Positions 1 to 5,209 of a stretch of 10,466 nt of DNA are shown piece after piece; within the stretch, counting starts at the first letter, position 1, and every line of letters starts with the position of its first letter. The stretch comes from JBDHUJ01 sp039809105 (GTDB lineage Bacteria; Patescibacteriota; Saccharimonadia; Saccharimonadales; UBA4665). The stretch lies in the NCBI GenBank assembly GCA_039809105.1, contig JBDHUJ010000043.1, positions 1-10,466 on the forward strand, read 5' to 3'. Under the pieces are notes generated by a model. The model was given only the letters and a program-made list of their open reading frames with translations. It had not been told where the DNA came from and searched no databases. A program made the position numbers and the translations under genes.

Positions 1-113
1 CCGTAGTGGAAACATTCCGGGCACAAGGCGGGGAACTGCTCACGCAGCTCAGAAATACCCTGTGGCAGCGGGCCTGGTCTGAGAAGTTCGGGACAGCTAC
101 TTCGGTGGGGTGA
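1..113 (+). CDS. C-terminal tail of an unrecognised protein (partial at window edge)
   Basis: An open frame enters from the left edge (first full codon at position 3) and ends at TGA 111-113. It gives 36 residues that read as plausible protein (VVETFRAQGG near the start, LRNTLWQRAWSEKFG in the middle, ending TSVG). The composition is amphipathic and helix-like with two Trp. I do not recognise the family and cannot see its start. The next promoter begins 20 bases after the stop, and I see no terminator in between, so some read-through into the ThrRS leader is possible. The other two plus frames stop early in this stretch (TAG at 4, TGA at 80), which favours this frame, but a 36-codon tail is weak evidence. 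Confidence 0.45.
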   Translation, partial: VVETFRAQGGELLTQLRNTLWQRAWSEKFGTATSVG

Positions 114-133
114 GTGGGTACATGCGTAAGCGC

Positions 134-162
134 TTGCGTTTATGCATAACTTGTGCTATAGT
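134..162 (+). promoter_or_regulatory. Promoter of the Thr leader/ThrRS unit
   Basis: The -35 is TTGCGT (134-139), followed by a 17-base spacer and the -10 TATAGT (157-162). TGC directly before the -10 makes it an extended -10. Transcription should start about position 169, which is the A of the leader-peptide ATG. The 12-mer TTGTGCTATAGT (151-162) recurs in the promoter of the GH25-like gene (8341-8352, minus strand). An imperfect 14-bp palindrome (125-138, CGTAAGC/GCTTGCG) overlaps the -35 and could be an operator. Confidence 0.75.
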
Positions 163-168
163 GTAATT

Positions 169-219
169 ATGATTAATGCAATCAAACAAAACCAGATAAC
201 GACGACGGTGTTGTCCTAG
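169..219 (+). CDS. Threonine-rich attenuator leader peptide (16 aa)
   Basis: This very short frame encodes MINAIKQNQITTTVLS and stops at TAG 217-219. Its ATG lies where the transcript from the TATAGT promoter should begin, so it would be translated from a leaderless mRNA. Codons 11-13 are ACG ACG ACG (199-207), three threonines in a row, placed just before RNA that can fold in alternative ways and end in a strong terminator. The layout matches classical leader peptides such as E. coli thrL, and the gene beyond the terminator is a threonyl-tRNA synthetase homologue. I infer that slow decoding of the Thr codons, when charged tRNA-Thr is scarce, stalls the ribosome and lets RNA polymerase pass the terminator. 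The peptide itself probably has no further function. Confidence 0.65.
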   Translation: MINAIKQNQITTTVLS

Positions 220-273
220 CGCCGCCCTGGTTTGTAGTTGATTGAAAACTCCCGGACGGCCGGGAGTTTTTTG
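189..273 (+). promoter_or_regulatory. Candidate Thr attenuator (alternative RNA hairpins)
   Basis: Segment 189-195 (AAACCAG) pairs perfectly with 227-233 (CTGGTTT), enclosing a smaller stem 206-210/220-224 (CGGTG/CGCCG). A ribosome stalled on the Thr codons at 199-207 would cover the left arms. The freed GGTTT (229-233) can then pair with AAACT (246-250), the foot of the terminator's 5' arm; AGTT 236-239 with AACT 247-250 is an alternative. The arrangement 1:2 plus 3:4 versus 2:3 is that of amino-acid attenuators. The proposed antiterminator is only 4-5 base pairs and weak, so the exact switch is uncertain. No T-box signature is present. Confidence 0.5.
245..273 (+). terminator. Intrinsic terminator in the ThrRS leader
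   Basis: The perfect stem 245-255/260-270 has a GC core CCCGG/CCGGG, the loop ACGG, and a run of six T (267-272). It lies between the promoter and the ThrRS start at 344, so it stops leader transcripts unless it is bypassed. That position is the main reason to call this an attenuator and not an ordinary gene end. Confidence 0.85.
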
Positions 274-343
274 TTTCTCGAGCAAAAGCTTCACGTAGGG
301 CGGATAACAGAGTCTCAAATAACCCTAATACGAAAGTTTCTAC

Positions 344-1675
344 ATGAAATACTTTATTTTGAACCAAGCTAACGGAGTCATTGAGATAGATGACTACTTA
401 AAGCTGCCCAAGATTGATAGTGGGTTCGAGCGTTTCGTGCGCCGTGAGGCGTTGGGCGAAGTGCTCGTCGAACAGTCGAATGACAAGCCTGAATACCTGG
501 CCTATGCCAACAAGCTAGGCTTCAACTGGGAACCGAACGCCGACATCGGCCACGTTCAATACGATTACAAAGCCAACCTTATGCGACGGTTGGTACAAGA
601 TTACGCCCGCCAACTTGTGCATGGCATCGGTTTTCCGGTGTACGAGGTTAATGGTGCGAATATGTTTAGCTTGCAACATCCCGTGGTGAGTGCCTATGCT
701 TCGCTGTATGGTGATAGGCTCTATCAATTCAAATCTGGTAAGTCGGATTTGGTTATGAGCTATGACGCGAGCTACCCGCAGTTCAATCTCGCCTCTAAGG
801 CACCATTGAGCTACAAGCAACTACCGTTCTCCCACTTCTCCCTCTCGGATTGCTACCGGCAGGAGCAAAGTGGCGAAATGATGCTACTCCTACGACAGAG
901 ACGGTTCTACATGCCCGATATCCACCCATACTTCAAAGACGTAGCAGAGGCATTTGCATGGTTCCCTAAGCTGCAGGCCAAGATTTTAGAGTCTGGTGCG
1001 GAGGCAAGGCGCGACTACCAAGTGGTCATTGAAGTGCCATCGGAAAAGATTTGGAACGAATATCGTGAGTACATTGAGCAGATACCGAAGCAACTGGGGG
1101 CTGATGTGCTGGTCAACATCATCGAGGATGGTAAGGACCGCTACTGGGTCGTAAACGTTGACTACAAGATAGTCGACAAACTCGGGCAGGCCCGGGAGAT
1201 TGCTTGTGTCCAGGTTGATATCGGTAATGCACCACGGCTTAACATTCACTATATCGACGAGGCCGGTAAGGCGAAGCATCCTGTCATCATCCACTCGGCA
1301 ATCCCGGGCGGTATTGAGCGGTACTTGTATGTACTGTTCGACAATTTTGAACAGGGCCTGCCACTTTGGCTGAACCCCGTACATATTCGGCTCATTCCGG
1401 TCGGTGGCGAGTTCGTAGAAAAGTGTCGAGCGCTTGTCGAAGAGTTCTCAGACTTGCCGCTCCGGATTGAAATCGACGATAGAAGCGTGAGTGTGTCGTC
1501 GAAATTGAAACGAGCGCACCAAGACTTTGTACCGCATAAAGTCGTCATCGGCCAGAAAGAAATTGACGACGATTGCAAAGAACTCAAAAAACTCATGAAG
1601 AGTCTTGTAAAAGAAATGGCCGGTAAACCATTCATCCGGCGCGAGTGGGTCGCGGAAATCAGCAGACAACTTTAA
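344..1675 (+). CDS. Archaeal-type threonyl-tRNA synthetase core, no editing domain
   Basis: This is a class II aminoacyl-tRNA synthetase of ThrRS type, which would join Thr to tRNA-Thr in the cytoplasm. Its 443 residues compare with about 640 for E. coli ThrRS; the TGS and editing domains are absent. Residues 1-65 are a short N-terminal region, about 66-340 the catalytic core, and 341-443 the anticodon-binding domain. Motif 2 is YRQEQSG (Arg172, Glu174) with Arg184, then PDIH (Asp192, His194). Gln290, His317 and motif 3 GGIERY (Arg326) follow. Spacing matches E. coli residues 363-385 and 511-520 without gaps. The zinc cysteine (E. coli Cys334) is Ser143 (DASYPQF), while both zinc histidines remain. 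The catalytic and C-terminal text resembles archaeal ThrRS more than bacterial. TAA at 326 fixes the ATG at 344; no clear Shine-Dalgarno precedes it. The Thr-codon attenuator upstream supports threonine specificity. It could be the sole ThrRS or a paralogue, so I give no symbol. Confidence 0.88.
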   Translation: MKYFILNQANGVIEIDDYLKLPKIDSGFERFVRREALGEVLVEQSNDKPEYLAYANKLGFNWEPNADIGHVQYDYKANLMRRLVQDYARQLVHGIGFPVYEVNGANMFSLQHPVVSAYASLYGDRLYQFKSGKSDLVMSYDASYPQFNLASKAPLSYKQLPFSHFSLSDCYRQEQSGEMMLLLRQRRFYMPDIHPYFKDVAEAFAWFPKLQAKILESGAEARRDYQVVIEVPSEKIWNEYREYIEQIPKQLGADVLVNIIEDGKDRYWVVNVDYKIVDKLGQAREIACVQVDIGNAPRLNIHYIDEAGKAKHPVIIHSAIPGGIERYLYVLFDNFEQGLPLWLNPVHIRLIPVGGEFVEKCRALVEEFSDLPLRIEIDDRSVSVSSKLKRAHQDFVPHKVVIGQKEIDDDCKELKKLMKSLVKEMAGKPFIRREWVAEISRQL

Positions 1676-1678
1676 GCG

Positions 1679-3151
1679 CTACTGCAGAGCGGAGGTGAGG
1701 CGGGCGAGGTTTTCGCCGAGCTGTTGGCGGCGGGGGCGTTTGCGCCATTCGTGCAGGTGCAGTGCATGCGAGCGGGTCAGGCAGTCGTCGGCCACGGCTT
1801 GTAGTTTGCGAGCGACAGCCGGGTCGTAGCAGGTGAGCGTGACTTCCATGTTCAGTGTAAACGAGCGCAGGTCGAGGTTGCTGGAGCCGATGGTTGCAAT
1901 CTTGCTGTCTATGACCATGAACTTAGAATGTAAAAGGATAGGCGCGTCGTACAAGTACACGCGCACGCCGGCCGCTAGGAACACATCGTAGAACGAGCGT
2001 TGGGCGTGGCCGACCATCCACTGGTCCATAGCTTCGGAATTTATGAGTGTTACGGTGACGCCACGGCGTGCGGCGCTGGTGATGGCGTTGGTCAGCGCAT
2101 CGTCTGGCACGAAGTACGGGTTGACGATGGTTATGGTGTTTTGCGCCTGATGCATCAGACTGGTGAAAAGTTTGAGGTTGTTCTCGTCGTCGTAGCCAGA
2201 ACCGCTCGGCAAAACTTGCGCGAGTGAGGAGCCGCGGCTTTCGAGCAGCTGCTTCGCAGAGTCGGCATTTTTGTAGTTGAGAATCTCGCCGGTTTCGGCA
2301 TGCCAGTCGGTTAGAAAAACGGCCGACATTTGCAGGGCGACCGGCCCATCCACGCGTACGACAAGCTCGTCGTAGTAGATGTCGTCTTTGCGGTGGTAGT
2401 TGCGCTGTATGAGGTTGAGTGACCCGGTGTAGCCGACGCGCCCATCGACGATGAGCAACTTGCGGTGGTTGCGCAGGTCGGGTCGCGTGTAGCCTTTGCC
2501 GGGCCAACGCAACGGCAGCATGGCTTGGACGTGCGCGCCGTCTGCTTCTAGGCGTTTAATCATATCCCGCCACCGCGGGAACATGTGTGTTGCGACTGCA
2601 TCATACAGCACGCGCACGGTTACGCCGCGCTGTACCGCGCGGGCAAGCGCGTCGAAAACGGGCAGCGTGTAGTCGTCGATTGCTACAATGAAGAACTCTA
2701 CGTGTACGTAACGTTCGGCGGTGTCGATGTCCCGCACCATTCTCGGCGCGACGTTATCGTATTCGGGCAGGACGTCTATGTTGTTACCGCCGAAAACGGG
2801 CAGGCCAGTCAATGACTGGCTGAGGGTTGCAAGGCTTTTGTACTCTGCGGGTGGTTTGGCGGAAAGCAGCTTCTGGGTGTCGTGACGCTTCAGCTCGGCC
2901 AGTACCTTGGCTATGACAGCATCAAGTGTTTTTTGGGCGGCGCGCCGGCTGGCCGGCAGCTTCGGATTGCCGAGCACAAGAAAAATCAGAAAACCGACTG
3001 TCGGAAAGAAAAAGATAAACAGCAGCCATGCCATGCCGGCTGTCGGTTTACGGTTCCGTGGCACGACAAACAGCGCAATTATACGGATGAGCCAGTCTAG
3101 TATGAGCCATCCGGTGCCGACCGGTCCGGCAATGTTTAAAAGTTCTCGCAT
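1679..3151 (-). CDS. cls: Cardiolipin synthase, phospholipase D superfamily
   Basis: Likely makes cardiolipin by phosphatidyl transfer between phosphatidylglycerol molecules at the cytoplasmic membrane. The 490 residues match the usual 480-510 for bacterial Cls. Two N-terminal membrane segments (about 12-30 and 40-61, the second phenylalanine-rich) are followed by two phospholipase D domains. Each has an HxKxxxxD motif: His229/Lys231/Asp236 in NHRKLLIVDG and His408/Lys410/Asp415 in LHSKFMVIDS, with the downstream GSLN and GSSNLDLRSF segments intact. The C-terminus is basic (WRKRPRRQQ). It ends three bases from the ThrRS stop in a convergent pair with no visible terminator between them, so the 3' ends of the two mRNAs probably overlap. 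The start is supported by an extended -10 exactly six bases upstream of the ATG. No catalytic residue is missing. The choice among Cls subfamilies is not resolved. Confidence 0.92.
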   Translation of the reverse strand: MRELLNIAGPVGTGWLILDWLIRIIALFVVPRNRKPTAGMAWLLFIFFFPTVGFLIFLVLGNPKLPASRRAAQKTLDAVIAKVLAELKRHDTQKLLSAKPPAEYKSLATLSQSLTGLPVFGGNNIDVLPEYDNVAPRMVRDIDTAERYVHVEFFIVAIDDYTLPVFDALARAVQRGVTVRVLYDAVATHMFPRWRDMIKRLEADGAHVQAMLPLRWPGKGYTRPDLRNHRKLLIVDGRVGYTGSLNLIQRNYHRKDDIYYDELVVRVDGPVALQMSAVFLTDWHAETGEILNYKNADSAKQLLESRGSSLAQVLPSGSGYDDENNLKLFTSLMHQAQNTITIVNPYFVPDDALTNAITSAARRGVTVTLINSEAMDQWMVGHAQRSFYDVFLAAGVRVYLYDAPILLHSKFMVIDSKIATIGSSNLDLRSFTLNMEVTLTCYDPAVARKLQAVADDCLTRSHALHLHEWRKRPRRQQLGENLARLTSALQ

Positions 3152-3157
3152 AGCAGT

Positions 3158-3166
3158 ATGGTAGCA
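3158..3166 (-). promoter_or_regulatory. Extended -10 promoter of cls, leaderless geometry
   Basis: Read on the minus strand, TGC is followed by TACCAT (3163-3158), then six bases (actgct), then the ATG at 3151. Transcription would begin on the start codon. I see no convincing -35. The hexamer matches TATAAT at four of six positions. Confidence 0.5.
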
Positions 3167-3188
3167 GAGCGGAGCACTTGCGACTAGG

Positions 3189-3218
3189 TTGTATTGCGTG
3201 TTTCTTCGGGCTTATACT
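3189..3218 (+). promoter_or_regulatory. Promoter of the DUF6790-type gene, leaderless geometry
   Basis: TTGTAT (3189-3194), an 18-base spacer and TATACT (3213-3218), then six bases (gatgct) to the ATG at 3225. The predicted +1 is the A of that ATG. This also argues against an in-frame ATG at 3189, which lies on the -35. It is back to back with the cls promoter. Confidence 0.65.
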
Positions 3219-3224
3219 GATGCT

Positions 3225-3683
3225 ATGTACATCGCCATGGTATCCGGCCTCATGTTCGTCTTCCCGCTTGTGTCGGTGGTGCTGGAAGTGCTGGTAAATA
3301 AGAACCATGCCGCGCTGATAGACGTTATCGGCAAATGGTTCGTGTTTTGGGCAATCGGCATCCGCCTATTTACGGCCGGGTTGCGGCAGGTGCTGAAACC
3401 GGGTCTGACCGCCGAAGGCATTTTGGGTATAAAAGACAAAATGTCGTGGCAGCTGGTCCGCGAGCTGGGTTTCGCGAACCTTGGCATCGGACTGGTCGGC
3501 ATCATTTCGCTTTGGCACCCGGCGTGGACCACTGCGGCAGCTCTGGCCGGCGGCCTCTTCCTGCTGCTCGCCGGGCTCGAACACGTCCGTAAAAAGCAGC
3601 GCGATTTCGAAGAAAACGTCGCCACGTATTCCGACCTCTTCATCGGCCTCGTCATGGCCGTATACCTTATCGTACAAATCTGA
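3225..3683 (+). CDS. Five-helix integral membrane protein, DUF6790-like
   Basis: A 152-residue protein made almost wholly of membrane helices (about 3-23, 34-52, 83-97, 102-119 and 136-151). Recognisable text includes IGIRLFTAGLRQ, LTAEGILGI and RELGFANLGIGL followed by a glycine-rich helix ending GLEHVRKK. This pattern resembles the uncharacterised DUF6790 membrane family; the assignment is from memory of the pattern, not a search. Function is unknown. I chose the ATG at 3225 over the in-frame ATG at 3189 because the longer start would overlap the promoter and add 12 non-hydrophobic residues ahead of the first helix. It ends with TGA, about 100 bases before glutamate dehydrogenase. It shares a 73-bp divergent intergenic region with cls, so co-expression with lipid synthesis is possible but not shown. 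Confidence 0.8.
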   Translation: MYIAMVSGLMFVFPLVSVVLEVLVNKNHAALIDVIGKWFVFWAIGIRLFTAGLRQVLKPGLTAEGILGIKDKMSWQLVRELGFANLGIGLVGIISLWHPAWTTAAALAGGLFLLLAGLEHVRKKQRDFEENVATYSDLFIGLVMAVYLIVQI

Positions 3684-3698
3684 CTTTTGCTTTCTGTA

Positions 3699-3727
3699 CG
3701 GACACCGGGACAAGCGAGGTGTATTAT
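3699..3727 (+). promoter_or_regulatory. Candidate promoter of glutamate dehydrogenase
   Basis: CGGACA (3699-3704), a 17-base spacer and TATTAT (3722-3727) predict a start near 3734 and a 5' untranslated region of about 49 bases. A second possible -10, CATAAT, lies at 3760-3765 but has no matching -35. Unlike several neighbours, this gene is not arranged for a leaderless mRNA. Confidence 0.45.
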
Positions 3728-3749
3728 GTGTGTACGCACGCCCTACGGT

Positions 3750-3759
3750 TAGGCGCCTA
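3750..3759 (+). promoter_or_regulatory. Perfect 10-bp palindrome in the gdh leader
   Basis: TAGGCGCCTA is a perfect palindrome between the predicted transcription start and the ribosome-binding site. It could be an operator. It could also be chance, since only one copy is seen in the window. Confidence 0.3.
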
Positions 3760-3770
3760 CATAATGACAG

Positions 3771-3776
3771 AGGAGG
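3771..3776 (+). promoter_or_regulatory. Strong Shine-Dalgarno for glutamate dehydrogenase
   Basis: AGGAGG lies six bases before the ATG at 3783 and fixes the start. It is the only full consensus ribosome-binding site in the window and contrasts with the leaderless starts nearby. Confidence 0.85.
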
Positions 3777-3782
3777 GTTCGG

Positions 3783-4982
3783 ATGTTAGAGACAGCACAT
3801 GCGTTCATAGACCGGGCAGCAGCAAAACTTGGCATTCCGCCGGATGTAGTGGCGGAGCTGAAGCGGGCGAACCGCGAGCACCAATTCAGCATCACGCTCG
3901 AAAACGGCAAGACATTCCAAGCGTACCGCGTGCAGCACAACAACAAGCTCGGCCCGTACAAAGGCGGCATCCGCTACCATGCCAACGTCAGCCTGGAGGA
4001 AGTGCAGACGCTGGCTACTTTGATGAGCCTTAAGACGGCTGCGGTGGGATTACCACTCGGTGGCGGCAAAGGTGGCATCACCGTCAACCCGCGCGAACTG
4101 AGCCCCCAGGAGCTCGAAGAAATCAGCCGCAAGTACGTCCGCAGCCTGCACGAGCACATCGGCCCCGAAAAAGATGTGCCCGCGCCCGATGTGAATACCA
4201 ACGCGCAGATTATCGACTGGATGACCGACGAGTACGAAGTGCTCACCGGCGACACGACTAAAGCGAGCTTCACCGGCAAAAGCATCCCGAACGGCGGCAG
4301 CCTGGGGCGCGACGCGGCGACCGGCCGCGGCGGAGTATTGTCTCTGGCCGAGCTGCTTCGGCTCAAGAAAGATGACAAGCCGATGACCTATGCGGTGCAG
4401 GGGTATGGTAACGTCGGTTCGTTTTTCGGTACTACGACGCAGGCGTTGCATCCGAACTGGAAACTAGTAGCAGCCAGCGACTCGGAAATCGCCGTGCTTG
4501 ACTCCGACGGCTTCGATGCCGAGGCGCTCAAGAAATTCAAAGATGATGGCGGCCGGTTCAAAAACTACGAAGGTGCAAAACTTATCAGCAATGACGAGTT
4601 GTTGGCGCTGGATGTCGATGTGCTTGTTCTGGCTGGTTTGGAAGATAGCGTCACGGACGATAACGTTGCTTCGGTAAAAGCGAAGTACGTCGTCGAAATG
4701 GCGAACGGTCCAATCGTCGACAGCGCATTCGATGCGTTGACCGAGCGTGGCGTAATCATCCTGCCGGATGTCATCGCCAACGCCGGCGGCGTTATAGTCA
4801 GCTACCTGGAGTGGCAGCAGAACTTACGTGGCGAACATTGGCCGGAACAGCGCGTAAACGACGAACTGGCCAGATATATCGAAACGGCTACTGCAGAGAC
4901 GTATCAAACCGCGCAAGACTACCAAACCGACCTCAAAAGCGCCGCCTTCATCATCGCCCTCCGCAAACTTACACAGGTGTAA
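3783..4982 (+). CDS. Glu/Leu/Phe/Val dehydrogenase family, probable glutamate dehydrogenase
   Basis: Likely catalyses reversible oxidative deamination of glutamate to 2-oxoglutarate and ammonia with NAD(P), in the cytoplasm. The 399 residues are slightly short of the usual 410-450. The dimerisation/substrate domain (about 1-180) holds GPYKGG (Lys60), MSLKTA (Lys84), the family signature LPLGGGKGG (Lys96, the catalytic position) and PAPDVNT (Asp136). The nucleotide-binding Rossmann domain (about 190-340) has GYGNVG at 207-212, then LPDVIANAGGV and SYLEWQQN, where helices return to the active site. All key residues are present. Whether it uses NAD or NADP cannot be settled by eye; leucine or phenylalanine dehydrogenase is less likely given the GluDH-like text. 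It is monocistronic: own promoter and Shine-Dalgarno, and a hairpin just after the TAA stop. In a reduced genome it may link amino-acid catabolism to nitrogen supply. Confidence 0.9.
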   Translation: MLETAHAFIDRAAAKLGIPPDVVAELKRANREHQFSITLENGKTFQAYRVQHNNKLGPYKGGIRYHANVSLEEVQTLATLMSLKTAAVGLPLGGGKGGITVNPRELSPQELEEISRKYVRSLHEHIGPEKDVPAPDVNTNAQIIDWMTDEYEVLTGDTTKASFTGKSIPNGGSLGRDAATGRGGVLSLAELLRLKKDDKPMTYAVQGYGNVGSFFGTTTQALHPNWKLVAASDSEIAVLDSDGFDAEALKKFKDDGGRFKNYEGAKLISNDELLALDVDVLVLAGLEDSVTDDNVASVKAKYVVEMANGPIVDSAFDALTERGVIILPDVIANAGGVIVSYLEWQQNLRGEHWPEQRVNDELARYIETATAETYQTAQDYQTDLKSAAFIIALRKLTQV

Positions 4983-5001
4983 TCCCGACCCGCTTCTCGC
5001 T

Positions 5002-5023
5002 GCGCCTTTCGGCGCTCAGTTTT
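5002..5023 (+). terminator. Probable terminator of glutamate dehydrogenase
   Basis: GCGCC/GGCGC (5002-5006/5011-5015) with loop TTTC, followed by TCAGTTTT. It sits 20 bases after the stop codon. The stem is short and the T-run interrupted, so strength is uncertain. Confidence 0.5.
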
Positions 5024-5036
5024 CAGCGTTCAGTGG

Positions 5037-5140
5037 CCGACCCCCATGCACTTTTCTGACGCCAGGGGTGCTCCGCCAGTAGCTTCGCTCCTGCCTCCGC
5101 GGGGCGACCCCTGTCTTACAGAAAAGCACATGTGGGTCGG
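5037..5140. repeat. 104-bp imperfect palindrome between gdh and the L,D-transpeptidase
   Basis: Two arms of 33-34 bases (5037-5069 and 5107-5140) are inverted copies, matching in four blocks: CCGACCC, CATG, CTTTTCTG and CAGGGGT, with small mismatched patches between. The 37-base centre can fold further: CCGC with GCGG, and CAGTAGC with GCTCCTG around TTC. Transcribed from either strand it would form one long rod-like hairpin. No T-run follows, so it is not a simple terminator. A miniature mobile element, a structured RNA or an mRNA-end stabiliser are all possible. Confidence 0.65.
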
Positions 5141-5167
5141 GTTCAATGAGGGGTCCAGTGGATTTGC

Positions 5168-5176
5168 TGCTATAAT
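5168..5176 (+). promoter_or_regulatory. Extended -10 promoter of the L,D-transpeptidase
   Basis: TGC followed by a perfect TATAAT (5171-5176). No -35 at the usual distance (GAGGGG is there). Predicted start near 5183 gives a 27-base leader before the ATG at 5210. The leader has no clear Shine-Dalgarno, but holds a six-codon frame ATG-GTT-ACT-ACG-CTA-TGA (5196-5213) that overlaps the start by four bases. Confidence 0.65.
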
Positions 5177-5209
5177 CATCTGCAGAACGCGGCTTATGGT
5201 TACTACGCT

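Noticed and set aside
169..343. T-box riboswitch upstream of the ThrRS gene
   Set aside because: No conserved T-box bulge sequence, no Stem I motifs, and only about 75 bases precede the terminator. The Thr-codon leader explains the layout better.
1249..1635. Long open frames opposite or within the ThrRS, cls, L,D-transpeptidase and patatin genes
   Set aside because: They are out-of-frame readings of GC-moderate coding sequence with Arg/Ser/Pro-rich translations and no start signals.
3189..3224. Longer start for the five-helix membrane protein (ATG at 3189)
   Set aside because: It would lie on the -35 and -10 of the best promoter; the ATG at 3225 fits the leaderless spacing.
3681..3683. UGA recoded as glycine
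   Set aside because: TGA ends two well-formed genes at natural C-termini (3683 and 10136) and none of the recognised genes contains an internal TGA.
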